DNA of 64,000 nucleotides from Streptomyces sp. SDr-06 (GTDB lineage Bacteria > Actinomycetota > Actinomycetes > Streptomycetales > Streptomycetaceae): the NCBI RefSeq assembly GCF_003324565.1, contig NZ_QOLA01000002.1, positions 806,001 to 870,000 of the forward strand. Reading direction: 5' to 3'. Each line of letters opens with the position of its first letter. The first letter of the stretch is position 1. Under the pieces are notes generated by a model that was not told the origin of the DNA, ran no database searches, and was given only the letters and a program-made list of their open reading frames with translations. The translations under genes and the position numbers were made by a program. Positions 43,643 to 53,627 of the stretch are shown here, piece by piece.

Positions 43643-45052
43643 TTATACGCCCCGGCTGACCGAACTCATATTGAAATCCGGGATGCGCAGCGCGGGCATG
43701 GCCGCCCGGGTGAAGTAGTCGCTCCACTCCCTGGGCAGTGTCCTTTCGGTGCGCCCCGCCTCGGTCGCCCGCGACAGCAGGTCCACCGGGGACTCGTTGA
43801 AGCGGAAGTTGTTCACCTCGCCGACGACCTCGCCGTTCTCGACGAGGTACACGCCGTCCCGGGTCAGACCGGTCAGGAGCAGCGTCGCCGGGTCCACCTC
43901 GCGGATGTACCACAGGCACGTCACCAGCAGGCCCCGCCCGGTGGCCGCGACCATCTCGTCCAGGGTGCGCTCGCCGCCCCCGTCCAGGATCAGGTTCCCG
44001 GCCCCGGGGGCGACCGGCAGGCCGGTGAGCCCGGCGCTGTGCCGGGTGGTGACCAGGTGCTCCAGGCGGCCCTCGCGCATCCAGTCCGTAGCGGGGACGG
44101 GGAGCCCGTTGTCGAACACCGACTCCGTGTCGCCCGAGGCGTGCGCCACGACGAACGGCGCGTACTCAAGCCCCGGCTCGTTCGGGTCGCTGCGCAGAGT
44201 GAGGGGCAGCTGGGAGAGGGTCTCGCCGATGCGGGTGCCCCCGCCCTGCCGGGAGAACACGGTCCGGCCCTCGGCCGCGTCCCGGGCGGCGGCGGACCAG
44301 GTCTGGTAGATCAGCAGGTCGGCCACGGCGGTCGGCGGCAGCAGCGTCTCGTACCGCCCGGCGGGCAGCTCCACCCGCCGCTCGGCCCAGCCGAGCCGGC
44401 GGCTCAGCTCCTCGTCGAGGGCGGCGGGGTCGACGTCCTTGAAGTCGGCCGTGGCCCGGCCCGCCCAGGCCGAGCGGGAACGGCCCCCCGCAGTCGCCGC
44501 GGACTTGGCGTTCAGCTCCAGGGTGCCGTTGGGCTGGTCGTGGCGCAGCCGCAGGCCGGTGGACGTACCGAGGTAGGTGGAGCTCAGCTCGTGGTGGGCG
44601 AAGCCGTACAGCTCGCGGCCGCCCGCCCCGGCTCGCGCGAAGGCCTCGCCGAGCGCCGGCGCGAAGTCCGCGAACACGGCGGAGGTGGTCTCGGCCGGGG
44701 CGTCGGTGAAGTCGGGCGACGCGGGCACCCCGCCGACCAGCGGCTGGGCGTCCTCGGCGGGCCCGGCGGCGCGCGCCGCCGCCTCGGCGGCCCGCACCAG
44801 CGGCTCCAGGTCGTCGGCGGTGACGGCCGAGCGCGACACGACACCGGAGGCGGTGCCCTCGGCGCCGTCCACCGTCGCGATCACGGTCAGCGTGCGTCCG
44901 CGGGTGACTCCGTTGGTGGTCAGCGCGTTGCCGGCCCAGCGCAGGTTCGCCGAGGAGTGCTCGTCGGCGATGACGACACAGCCGTCGGCGGTGGACAGCT
45001 CCAGGGCCCGCTCGACGATCTCGTGCGGCTTGACGGTCGTACGGGAGCTCAT
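43643..45052 (-). CDS. TldE/PmbA family protein (non-catalytic TldD partner)
   Basis: A 469-aa protein of the PmbA/TldD fold without the HExxxH zinc motif, so it should be the TldE-type partner that forms the TldD/TldE protease. Conserved regions include [37 protein letters not shown], the central [11 protein letters not shown] and the late [27 protein letters not shown]. In other bacteria the pair degrades antitoxins or processes peptides such as microcin B17. Its ATG overlaps a 32-codon ORF's stop, which in turn overlaps tldD. Confidence 0.87.
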   Translation of the reverse strand: MSSRTTVKPHEIVERALELSTADGCVVIADEHSSANLRWAGNALTTNGVTRGRTLTVIATVDGAEGTASGVVSRSAVTADDLEPLVRAAEAAARAAGPAEDAQPLVGGVPASPDFTDAPAETTSAVFADFAPALGEAFARAGAGGRELYGFAHHELSSTYLGTSTGLRLRHDQPNGTLELNAKSAATAGGRSRSAWAGRATADFKDVDPAALDEELSRRLGWAERRVELPAGRYETLLPPTAVADLLIYQTWSAAARDAAEGRTVFSRQGGGTRIGETLSQLPLTLRSDPNEPGLEYAPFVVAHASGDTESVFDNGLPVPATDWMREGRLEHLVTTRHSAGLTGLPVAPGAGNLILDGGGERTLDEMVAATGRGLLVTCLWYIREVDPATLLLTGLTRDGVYLVENGEVVGEVNNFRFNESPVDLLSRATEAGRTERTLPREWSDYFTRAAMPALRIPDFNMSSVSRGV

Positions 45053-45143
45053 CGCCGGGCCTCCTGCGTGGTGTTGAGACGGTGCTGTCCCGGGGGAAAA
45101 CCCCCGGACCCCCAGCCGGGGGCGCTGCGATGGGAGCCGTGCT

Positions 45144-45147
<4 letters not shown>
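45049..45147 (-). CDS. 32-codon bridging ORF between tldD and tldE
   Basis: A frame of 32 codons starts at an ATG overlapping the tldD stop and ends at a TGA overlapping the tldE ATG. Its C-terminus, [10 protein letters not shown], repeats the end of TldD (ILNTTQEAGR). It appears to be the product of a local duplication that inserted 95 bases at an original ATGA junction. It is likely translated as a coupling bridge; a separate function for the peptide is unlikely. Confidence 0.5.

Positions 45148-45173
<26 letters not shown>
45050..45173. repeat. 29-bp direct repeats 95 bp apart at tldD-tldE junction
   Basis: Copy A is 45050-45078 and copy B is 45145-45173; they match at 26 of 29 positions, including CCTCCTGCGTGGTGTTGAG. 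On the coding strand each copy holds the codons for LNTTQEA, an AGGAGG ribosome site and an ATGA start/stop overlap. The DNA between them includes a palindromic run around CGGGGGAAAACCCCCG (about 45091-45106). Confidence 0.85.
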
Positions 45174-46676
<1,503 letters not shown>

Positions 46677-46864
46677 AGCTGTCTCCCTGTCGTATGAGAC
46701 CGGTCGCCCCGATCATGTCGCGTCGGCGGGCCCGCTGACTACGCCTTTCTGTAGGGACCCGACAGCGCTCGTTCCACGCCACTGTCAGGGCTCGATTCCT
46801 CGTAAGTCGGGCGGTACCGATAGTTTGCGTGGAGTACGAATCCGCCTATCGAAAGGGTGATCCG

Positions 46865-47584
46865 TTGAGCCGCTCGGTTCTCATCACCGGAGGTAACCGG
46901 GGCATCGGCCTCGCCATCGCCCGCGCTTTTGCCGACAGCGGCGACAAGGTCGCGATCACGTACCGCTCCGGAGAGCCGCCGGCCGCCCTCATGGAACTGG
47001 GCTGCCTGGCCGTCAAGTGCGACATCACCGACACCGAGCAGGTGGAGCAGGCCTACAAGGAGATCGAGGAGAAGCACGGTCCCGTGGAGGTGCTGGTCGC
47101 CAACGCCGGTGTCACCAAGGACCAGCTCCTGATGCGCATGTCCGAGGAGGACTTCACGTCCGTCCTCGACACCAACCTCACCGGCACCTTCCGCGTGGTC
47201 AAGCGCGCGAATCGCGCCATGCTGCGCGCCAAGAAGGGCCGCGTGGTGCTGATCTCCTCGGTCGTCGGGCTGCTCGGCTCGGCGGGCCAGGCCAACTACG
47301 CCGCCTCCAAGGCGGGTCTGGTCGGCTTCGCCCGCTCGCTCGCGCGTGAGCTCGGGTCCCGGAACATCACCTTCAACGTCGTCGCACCCGGTTTCGTCGA
47401 CACCGACATGACCAAGGTGCTCACCGAGGAGCAGCGCGCGGGCATCGTGTCCCAGGTGCCGCTGGGCCGCTACGCGCAGCCCGAGGAGATCGCCGCCGCG
47501 GTGAAGTTCCTCGCCTCCGACGACGCCTCGTACATCACTGGAGCCGTCATCCCGGTTGACGGCGGATTGGGCATGGGTCACTGA
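46865..47584 (+). CDS. fabG: 3-oxoacyl-[acyl-carrier-protein] reductase FabG
   Basis: NADPH-dependent ketoreductase of type II fatty acid synthesis, 239 aa. TGGNRGIGLAIARAF binds the cofactor, VANAGVTKD follows, and Ser in LISSVVGLLGS with YAASKAGLVGFARS supplies the catalytic Ser-Tyr-Lys. The sequence is close to SCO1815 as I recall it. The TTG at 46865 gives the usual start SRSVLITGG with AAAGGG upstream; a GTG 12 codons earlier (46829) would add a non-conserved extension. The fabI start is five bases after its stop. Confidence 0.93.
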   Translation: MSRSVLITGGNRGIGLAIARAFADSGDKVAITYRSGEPPAALMELGCLAVKCDITDTEQVEQAYKEIEEKHGPVEVLVANAGVTKDQLLMRMSEEDFTSVLDTNLTGTFRVVKRANRAMLRAKKGRVVLISSVVGLLGSAGQANYAASKAGLVGFARSLARELGSRNITFNVVAPGFVDTDMTKVLTEEQRAGIVSQVPLGRYAQPEEIAAAVKFLASDDASYITGAVIPVDGGLGMGH

Positions 47585-47589
47585 TCACC

Positions 47590-48357
47590 ATGAGCGGAAT
47601 TCTCGAGGGCAAGCGCATCCTGATCACGGGTGTGCTGCTGGAGTCCTCCATCGCCTTCCACGCCGCCAAGCTGGCCCAGGAGCAGGGCGCCGAGGTCATC
47701 CTGACCGCCTTCCCGCGTCCGACCCTGACCGAGCGCATCGCCAAGAAGCTTCCCAAGCCCGCCAAGGTCATCGAGCTGGACGTGACCAACCAGGAGCACC
47801 TGGACCGGCTCGCGGGCCTGGTCAAGGAGGAGCTCGGCGGTCTGGACGGCATCGTCCACTCCATCGGCTTCGCCCCGCAGGACGCGCTCGGCGGCAACTT
47901 CCTGAACACCCCCTTCGAGTCGGTCGCCACCGCCATGCACGTCTCGGCGTTCTCGCTGAAGTCGCTGACCATGGCGCTGCGCGAGCTGCTCGGCCCGGGC
48001 AGCTCCGTCGTCGGCATGACGTTCGACGCGCAGTTCGCCTGGCCGCAGTACGACTGGATGGGCCCGGCCAAGGCCGCCCTGGAGGCGACCTCCCGTTACA
48101 TGGCCCGTGACCTGGGCAAGGACGACATCCGCTGCAACCTGATCTCGGCCGGCCCGATCGGCTCCATGGCCGCGAAGTCCATCCCGGGCTTCGGCGAGCT
48201 CGCCGACGTGTGGAACCACCGCTCCCCGATGGAGTGGGACATGGCCGACCCGGAGCCCGCCGGCAAGGGCATCGTCGCGCTGCTCTCGGACTGGTTCCCG
48301 AAGACCACGGGCGAGATCATCCACGTCGACGGCGGTCTGCACGCCGTGGGTGCCTGA
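47590..48357 (+). CDS. fabI: enoyl-[acyl-carrier-protein] reductase FabI/InhA
   Basis: Completes each round of fatty acid elongation by reducing the enoyl-ACP, 255 aa. It has the modified glycine motif ITGVLLESSIAFH of enoyl reductases and the active-site spacing Y-x6-K in PQYDWMGPAKAALEATS. Late conserved EIIHVDGGLHAVGA matches InhA. It forms an operon with fabG, and a 14-base perfect hairpin follows the stop. Confidence 0.93.
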   Translation: MSGILEGKRILITGVLLESSIAFHAAKLAQEQGAEVILTAFPRPTLTERIAKKLPKPAKVIELDVTNQEHLDRLAGLVKEELGGLDGIVHSIGFAPQDALGGNFLNTPFESVATAMHVSAFSLKSLTMALRELLGPGSSVVGMTFDAQFAWPQYDWMGPAKAALEATSRYMARDLGKDDIRCNLISAGPIGSMAAKSIPGFGELADVWNHRSPMEWDMADPEPAGKGIVALLSDWFPKTTGEIIHVDGGLHAVGA

Positions 48358-48375
48358 CCCCGCACAGCACGTTCG

Positions 48376-48409
48376 CGGCCGTCCACCGGAGCCTTCCGGT
48401 GGACGGCCG
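48376..48409 (+). terminator. terminator hairpin after fabG-fabI
   Basis: CGGCCGTCCACCGG (48376-48389), loop AGCCTT, CCGGTGGACGGCCG (48396-48409), a perfect 14-bp stem 18 bases after the fabI stop. No T-tract. Confidence 0.8.
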
Positions 48410-48487
48410 CCGTGCGTGGACCGCGACTTCCCCGCAGACTGATCGAAACGGACATGCCGGGCAGTCGGCCGGGGAGGAGGTGGGGGA

Positions 48488-48991
48488 GTGCGTCCCTCGC
48501 GCGTGCGTCCTTGGCGGGTACGTCCCCGGTGGGCACGTGTCTCACGGACACGTTCTGCACGGGAACGCCCCGAGTGGTCCCGGGCCGTGCGGGTCCGCCT
48601 CACGCGGCCCGTGCGCGTCCATCCCCTGCGGGTCGGGCAGCGCCGCGCGCTGGCCCTGCTGTTCGTCCTGCTCGCGGCGGCGGCCGGGCTCGCCGCGCCC
48701 TCCGTGGTGCGCGCCGCCACCGCCCCCGACGCCCCGCCCCCGGCCGCGAAGCCCGAGCCGTTCGGCGCCGCGTGCCGCACCTCCGTGCAGGGCTCGCACG
48801 TGACCGCGTACTGCCACAACCCCTACCCCGACGCCGACCGGGTGCGGCTGCACACCGACTGCGCGAACTGGTGGGACCTCGACGCGGACGCGGCACCGGT
48901 TGAGGTGGGCCCGGGGCAGACCGTACGGCTCACCGACCGCTGCTGGAAGGATGTCCGCGCGGTCTGGGTGACGCACCAGAAGGTGACTTGA
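48488..48991 (+). CDS. secreted or membrane-anchored hypothetical protein
   Basis: A 167-aa protein with an unusually long Arg-rich N-terminus (first 45 residues, WRVRPRWARVSRTRSARE) before a signal-like hydrophobic core (ALALLFVLLAAAAGLAAPSVV). The exported part has Cys residues in GAACRTS, YCHNPYP, DCANWWDLD and DRCWKD, probably forming disulfides. GTG 48488 follows GGAGGAGG at good spacing; a GTG at 48587 would give a normal-length signal peptide. Family not recognised. Confidence 0.7.
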   Translation: MRPSRVRPWRVRPRWARVSRTRSARERPEWSRAVRVRLTRPVRVHPLRVGQRRALALLFVLLAAAAGLAAPSVVRAATAPDAPPPAAKPEPFGAACRTSVQGSHVTAYCHNPYPDADRVRLHTDCANWWDLDADAAPVEVGPGQTVRLTDRCWKDVRAVWVTHQKVT

Positions 48992-49003
48992 CGGGGCGCC
49001 GGT

Positions 49004-49687
49004 TCAGCGCCCTTCGAGCCGGTCCGGCAGACAGATGAAGGCGTGGGCGGCGGCCTCCGACGCCGCCGTCTCGGCGTCGCCCGTGCGGATCGCGTCGACC
49101 ATCCGGCTGTGGTCCATGTGGTTCGCCGGCGTCATGTCGAGCCCCACGTCGTCACGCAGCCAGTCGCGCAGCAGATGCCCGAGGTCCGCGTACAGCTCGG
49201 TCAGTACGTCGTTGTGCGAGGCGGCGACGACCGCCAGGTGGAGGGTGGCGTCGGCCGACACGAAGGCCTCCCGGTCGCCCGACGCCCAGGCCCGCTCGCG
49301 CCGTTCGAGCAGCGTGTCCAGCTGCTTGAGCTCGCGCTCGGTACGCCGCTGAGCGGCCAGCCTCGCCGCCGACGACTCCAGCGTGGACCGCAGCTCGGCC
49401 ACGTGGCGCGGGTCCGCGTCGGCGAACCGGCGCTGCATCACCCCGGCGAGCTCGCTGGTGGCCACGACGTACGTCCCCGAGCCCTGGCGGATGTCGAGCA
49501 GGCCGTTGTGCGCGAGGGCGCGGACGGCTTCGCGGACCGTGTTGCGCGCCACCCCCAGCTGCTCGACGAGCTCGGGCTCGGTCGGGATGCGCGAACCGAC
49601 CGCCCACTCGCCCGAGGTGATCTGGTTGCGCAGCTGCGCGATCACCTGGTCGGAGAGGGCGGACCGCCGGGGGGAGCTCAGGGTCAT
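49004..49687 (-). CDS. FadR/GntR family transcriptional regulator
   Basis: A 227-aa regulator. The N-terminal winged helix is seen in LSDQVIAQLRNQITSGEWAVGSRIPTEPELVEQLGVARNTVREAVRALAHNGLLDIRQGSGTYV, read in short blocks. The helical FCD ligand domain follows (LRSTLESSAARLAAQRR, SADATLHLAVVAASHN, HMDHSRMVDAIRTGD). It is divergent from an MFS exporter gene with an inverted repeat between them, so it probably controls that gene. ATG 49687 has a GGA ribosome site. Confidence 0.9.
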   Translation of the reverse strand: MTLSSPRRSALSDQVIAQLRNQITSGEWAVGSRIPTEPELVEQLGVARNTVREAVRALAHNGLLDIRQGSGTYVVATSELAGVMQRRFADADPRHVAELRSTLESSAARLAAQRRTERELKQLDTLLERRERAWASGDREAFVSADATLHLAVVAASHNDVLTELYADLGHLLRDWLRDDVGLDMTPANHMDHSRMVDAIRTGDAETAASEAAAHAFICLPDRLEGR

Positions 49688-49731
49688 GGTGTTCCTGTCC
49701 GGAAAGGGGGCCGTGCACGGAAGCCGGAAAC

Positions 49732-49747
49732 GATTGGACAACCAATC
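49732..49747. promoter_or_regulatory. inverted repeat between GntR and MFS genes
   Basis: GATTGG (49732-49737), ACAA, CCAATC (49742-49747). The palindrome lies 45 bases before the GntR start and 25 bases before the MFS start, a natural operator for the FadR-type regulator. Confidence 0.65.
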
Positions 49748-49771
49748 ATCCCATGATTCTATGATGGCACC

Positions 49772-51061
49772 ATGCCCGACGAAGAGACCGCCACGCTGAG
49801 CCACCCGCCCGCCGCCGCCCCCGCCGAGCCCCTCCACGTCCCGGCCGACGCGGGCCGGACGCCGTCGTGGACGCGCTGGCTGGTGCCGCTCGCGCTGGTG
49901 CTCGCCGCCGTCAACCTGCGCCCCGCCATCACCAGCCTCGGCTCCCTGATGAAGGAGGTCACCGGCGGACTGCACATGAGCGGGGGCATCGCGGGCGTCC
50001 TCACCTCGGTGCCGGCGTTCTGCTTCGCCGTCTTCGGCATCACGGCGCCGCGCCTCGCCCGCCGCTTCGGCCCCGGCGCCGTCGTCTTCGCGGGCATGAC
50101 CGCCATCACCGCGGGACTGCTCCTGCGCCCCTTCGCGGGCGGCACCGTCACCTTCCTCGCGGCCAGCGCGCTCGCCCTGATGGGCATAGCCGTCAGCAAC
50201 GTCCTGATGCCGGTGATCGTCAAGCGCTACTTCCCCGACCGGGTCGGCTCCATGACCGGGCTCTACTCGATGGCGCTCGCCGCGGGCACCTCGCTGGCCG
50301 CGGTCACCACGGTGCCCCTCACCGACGCGCTGGGCGGCGGCTGGCGCCGGGGACTCGGCGTCTGGGCGCTGCTCGCGGTCGTCGCCGTGGCGGCCTGGAT
50401 CCCGCTGACGCGCGACCGCTCGGGCAGCGCCGCTCCGGCCCTCAGCGCCAAGGAGGAGCCCGCGCCCGCGCCGCGCATCACCCGCAGCGGCACCGCCTGG
50501 GCGCTGGCCTGCTTCTTCGGCCTCCAGGCCACCGGCGCCTACATCACCATGGGCTGGATGCCGACCATCTTCCGCGACGCGGGCGTCTCGGCCGGCACCG
50601 CGGGGCTGCTGCTCTCGCTCACCATGGTCATGGGCGTGCCGCTCGGCTTCGTCATCCCGTGGCTGGTCAACCGGCTGCGCAGCCAGGGCCCCATCGTCGT
50701 CGTGCTCGGCGCCTGCGGACTGGCCGGCTACGCCGGGCTCTACCTCGCTCCGGCCGGCGGGGCCTGGGCCTGGGCGCTGCTGCTCGGCATCTCCAACTGC
50801 GCCTTCCCGCTGGCCCTCACCATGATCAGCAAGCGATCGCGGACCGGCGCGGGCGTCGTGCGCCTCTCCGCCTTCGCCCAGTGCGTGGGCTATCTGCTCT
50901 CCATCCCGGGCCCGCTCCTGGTCGGCGTCCTGCACGACCGCAGCGGCGGCTGGGACCTGCCCATCGCCCTGATGGCGGGCCTCATGGTGCCCCAGATCGT
51001 CGTGGGCGTCCTGGCGGGCCGCGACCGTACGATCGAGGACGAGCTCGGGGTCCGGCGATAG
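49772..51061 (+). CDS. CynX/NimT family MFS transporter
   Basis: A 429-aa major-facilitator protein with twelve hydrophobic segments. The family-typical first segment reads LVLAAVNLRPAITSLGSLMKEV, and the loop between segments two and three holds APRLARRFGPG. The group includes cyanate (CynX) and nitroimidazole (NimT) transporters; the substrate is unknown here. It is divergent from the GntR gene and followed by a 38-aa partner gene, so the three probably form one functional unit. Confidence 0.9.
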   Translation: MPDEETATLSHPPAAAPAEPLHVPADAGRTPSWTRWLVPLALVLAAVNLRPAITSLGSLMKEVTGGLHMSGGIAGVLTSVPAFCFAVFGITAPRLARRFGPGAVVFAGMTAITAGLLLRPFAGGTVTFLAASALALMGIAVSNVLMPVIVKRYFPDRVGSMTGLYSMALAAGTSLAAVTTVPLTDALGGGWRRGLGVWALLAVVAVAAWIPLTRDRSGSAAPALSAKEEPAPAPRITRSGTAWALACFFGLQATGAYITMGWMPTIFRDAGVSAGTAGLLLSLTMVMGVPLGFVIPWLVNRLRSQGPIVVVLGACGLAGYAGLYLAPAGGAWAWALLLGISNCAFPLALTMISKRSRTGAGVVRLSAFAQCVGYLLSIPGPLLVGVLHDRSGGWDLPIALMAGLMVPQIVVGVLAGRDRTIEDELGVRR

Positions 51062-51091
51062 CGGAGCAAACCGGGATGCGACACTGACCGC

Positions 51092-51208
51092 ATGCCAGTG
51101 CTCGAACCCAATCCGCAGAACAGCCACAAGAAGCTCCTGCTCGTGCTCGGCGCGATGCTCGCCGTCACGGTCGTCGTCGCCATCATCGCGACGATCGCCT
51201 CCCCCTGA
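51092..51208 (+). CDS. small membrane protein, SGM_5486 family (transporter-associated)
   Basis: A 38-aa protein: a polar start (MPVLEPNPQNSHKK) and one membrane helix (LLLVLGAMLAVTVVVAIIA). It begins 30 bases after the MFS transporter stop. From memory it matches the SGM_5486 'transporter-associated' family found beside CynX/NimT-type genes in Streptomyces. Its small size hides it from most gene finders. Confidence 0.75.
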   Translation: MPVLEPNPQNSHKKLLLVLGAMLAVTVVVAIIATIASP

Positions 51209-51237
51209 CCGAACCCGACCCGCACCCCGAAGGGGCC

Positions 51238-51259
51238 ATGGTGGTGCTAGCCCCACCAT
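51238..51259 (+). terminator. hairpin after MFS-small protein unit
   Basis: ATGGTGG (51238-51244) pairs with CCACCAT (51253-51259), extended by outer GG/CC pairs across a short bulge. It lies 30 bases after the 38-aa gene. Three tandem GGGTCA units (51268-51285) and a fourth at 51293 follow. Confidence 0.6.
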
Positions 51260-51400
51260 CCCCTAGGGGGTCAGGGTCAGGGTCAAGTGGGTGGGTCACC
51301 GGATGGGATGACGCCCGCCGGATCCGTAGGTTTTGAGGTACCGCGACGAACACCCCGTTCGGACGCGGCTCCCGAACCCGGAACGCACACGGAGGCGGTC

Positions 51401-51607
51401 ATGTCGGCCCACACCCACCCCAGGTCCCCCCAACCGGCCGCCGGTGGCGTGGACTTCAAGCTGCCATGGTGGGGCGTCGCCCTTCCCGCCCTCGCCTTCT
51501 TCGCCCTCCTCGCGCTCCTCGTCGGCTCGGGCGACACGCACGCCGTGTCCGGCGACGGCACCCTCACCCACCTCGTCGACCGCATCCAGCACAGCCTCTC
51601 GCGCTAG
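51401..51607 (+). CDS. small single-span membrane protein
   Basis: A 68-aa protein with a polar start (SAHTHPRSPQPAAGGVDFKLPWWG), one membrane helix (VALPALAFFALLALLVGSG) and a short external tail ending in HLVDRIQHSLSR. GGAGG six bases before ATG 51401 supports this start over an upstream frame start at 51287. Unknown function. Confidence 0.72.
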   Translation: MSAHTHPRSPQPAAGGVDFKLPWWGVALPALAFFALLALLVGSGDTHAVSGDGTLTHLVDRIQHSLSR

Positions 51608-51702
51608 GCGGCCAAGGCCTCCCCGCCCCCGGCCGTCACCCCCTTCGGCGGACTCCCCGGCACCCTGCGCCGCGTGGCGTGTTTCATGCGAAGCTGGGGA
51701 GC

Positions 51703-52221
51703 ATGAGCGTCGATACACCCCGCAGGATCGTCCTTCTGAGGCACGCGAAAGCCGACTGGCCCCAGGTGTCCGACCACGACCGGCCGCTGGCCGAACGGGG
51801 CAGGGCGGACGCCCCGGTCGCAGGCCGCCGCCTCGCCGAGTCCGGCATCGCCTTCGACCTGGCCCTCTGCTCCAGCGCGGTCAGGACCCGCGAGACCTGG
51901 AAGCTGGCCGTGCAGGAACTGCCGCAGCGCCCCAGGACGGTGTACGAGGAGCGGCTGTACGAGGCCTCGCTCGGCGAACTGATCGCGCTGATCAACGAGA
52001 CCCCCGACGACGTCGACAACCTCCTGCTCATCGGGCACAACCCGGGCATGCACGCCCTGGCGGACGCGCTCGCCGGTGACGCGGAGGGCGACGTGCTGTC
52101 GCGGATGAACCGCAGCGGCTTCCCGACGTGCGCGTACGCCGTCCTCACGATCAACGGCTCCTGGAAGTCCGTGGAGCACGGGGCGGGCCGGCTCGTCGAG
52201 TTCTGGGCCCCGCACGCCTGA
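51703..52221 (+). CDS. SixA-type histidine phosphatase family protein
   Basis: A 172-aa phosphatase of the histidine (phosphoglycerate mutase-like) superfamily. The RHG-type motif is VLLRHAKADWP near residue 10, SSAVRTRETW supplies the second conserved Arg, and LLIGHNPGMHALADAL holds the second His. The size and RHAKAD form match SixA, which removes phosphate from phosphohistidine in signalling proteins in E. coli. ATG 51703 has GGGGAG upstream. Confidence 0.88.
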   Translation: MSVDTPRRIVLLRHAKADWPQVSDHDRPLAERGRADAPVAGRRLAESGIAFDLALCSSAVRTRETWKLAVQELPQRPRTVYEERLYEASLGELIALINETPDDVDNLLLIGHNPGMHALADALAGDAEGDVLSRMNRSGFPTCAYAVLTINGSWKSVEHGAGRLVEFWAPHA

Positions 52222-52234
52222 CGACCTCGTGACG

Positions 52235-52267
52235 AAGGCCCCGGCGCGCACCGCGCACCGGGGCCTT
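52235..52267. terminator. bidirectional terminator between sixA-like and serB
   Basis: AAGGCCCCGG (52235-52244) pairs with CCGGGGCCTT (52258-52267), a 10-bp stem between convergent genes. It ends in TT and a short pyrimidine run. Confidence 0.8.
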
Positions 52268-52287
52268 CCGTCTGTCTGCCGCCGGGT

Positions 52288-53529
52288 TCAGTCGAGCAGG
52301 CCGTCCGCCGCCTCGACCTCCTCGCGGGTGATGCCGAGCAGATACAGCACGGTGTCCAGGAAGGGCACGTTCACCGCGGTGTGCGCGGCCTCCCGGACCA
52401 CCGGCTTGGCGTTGAAGGCGACCCCGAGGCCCGCCGCGTTCAGCATGTCCAGGTCGTTGGCGCCGTCACCGATCGCCACGGTCTGAGCGAGCGGCACCCC
52501 GGCCTCGGCGGCGAACTCCCGCAGCAGCCGCGCCTTGCCGGCCCGGTCGACGATCTCGCCGGTGACCCGCCCGGTGAACCTGCCGTCCTCGATCTCCAGG
52601 GTGTTGGCCGAGGCGAAGTCGAGCCCCAGCTGCTCCTTGAGGCCATCGGTGACCTGGGTGAACCCGCCCGAGACGACGCCCACTTGGTAGCCGAGGGCCT
52701 TGAGCGTACGGACCAGGGTGCGGGCGCCGGGCGTGAGCCGGACCTCGGCCCGCACCTTGTCCACCACCGAGGCGTCCAGGCCCCGCAGCAGCGCGACCCG
52801 GGCGTGCAGCGACTGCTCGAAGTCCAGCTCGCCGCGCATCGCGGCGGCGGTGACCTCGGCGACCTCGGCCTCGCATCCGGCGTGCGCGGCGAAGAGCTCG
52901 ATCACCTCGTCCTGGATGAGCGTGGAGTCCACGTCCATCACGACGAGCCGCTGGGCCCGCCGGTGCAGGCCCGCCGAGACCACGGCCACGTCCACCCCGC
53001 GGGCGGCGGCCTCGGTGGCGAGCGCGGTGCGCAGCGGACCGGTCTCGACGCCGGACACCGCGAACTCCACGGCGGTGACCGGGTACTTGGCGAGCCGGAA
53101 GATGCGGTCGATGTTGCCACCGGTGGCGGCGATCCGCGCCGCTATGGCCGCCGTGGACTCGGCGGTCAGCGGGTGGCCGAGCACGGTGACATGGGAACGG
53201 CCGCTGCCGCGCGGCCTGTTGTCGCCGAGGCCGGAGATGATCTCGGCTTCGAGCTTGAGCGATTCGGCCCAGCTGTGCACGGTGGCGCGCAGCTCGCCCT
53301 GGGAGGCCACGGTGGGCTCGGTGATGAGGGCGCACAGGACGAGCCGGCCACGCGAGACGACCTGTTCGATGTCCACGACATCGACGGAGTAGGCGGCGAG
53401 GGTGTCGAAGAGCCCGGCGGTGATGCCGGGGCGGTCCTTCCCGAAGATCTTGACGAGGAGGGTCGGTACGTCAGAGCTCTGACCGGCGTCGGAGTTCTGG
53501 CCGGCGGGGGGCAGGGGCGATGGCGTCAT
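52288..53529 (-). CDS. serB: phosphoserine phosphatase SerB
   Basis: Final enzyme of serine synthesis, converting phosphoserine to serine. The 413-aa protein has an N-terminal region with two ACT-like modules (about residues 20-190). The HAD phosphatase domain follows, with the nucleophile motif VMDVDSTLIQDEVIE (Asp199, Asp201), GVVSGGFTQV and GDGANDLDMLNAAG. The two-ACT arrangement is normal for actinobacterial SerB and suggests serine feedback. The streptophobe-like gene lies upstream on the same strand, 98 bases away. Confidence 0.93.
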   Translation of the reverse strand: MTPSPLPPAGQNSDAGQSSDVPTLLVKIFGKDRPGITAGLFDTLAAYSVDVVDIEQVVSRGRLVLCALITEPTVASQGELRATVHSWAESLKLEAEIISGLGDNRPRGSGRSHVTVLGHPLTAESTAAIAARIAATGGNIDRIFRLAKYPVTAVEFAVSGVETGPLRTALATEAAARGVDVAVVSAGLHRRAQRLVVMDVDSTLIQDEVIELFAAHAGCEAEVAEVTAAAMRGELDFEQSLHARVALLRGLDASVVDKVRAEVRLTPGARTLVRTLKALGYQVGVVSGGFTQVTDGLKEQLGLDFASANTLEIEDGRFTGRVTGEIVDRAGKARLLREFAAEAGVPLAQTVAIGDGANDLDMLNAAGLGVAFNAKPVVREAAHTAVNVPFLDTVLYLLGITREEVEAADGLLD

Positions 53530-53627
53530 GGTGATCCCACCGTATCCGGCCCCCGCTCACGCCCGGCACGCCGTCCCGCCCTGCGGACAGCGTCCCCTCG
53601 GACGGCCTCTCGGCGGGCCGGCCCGCC

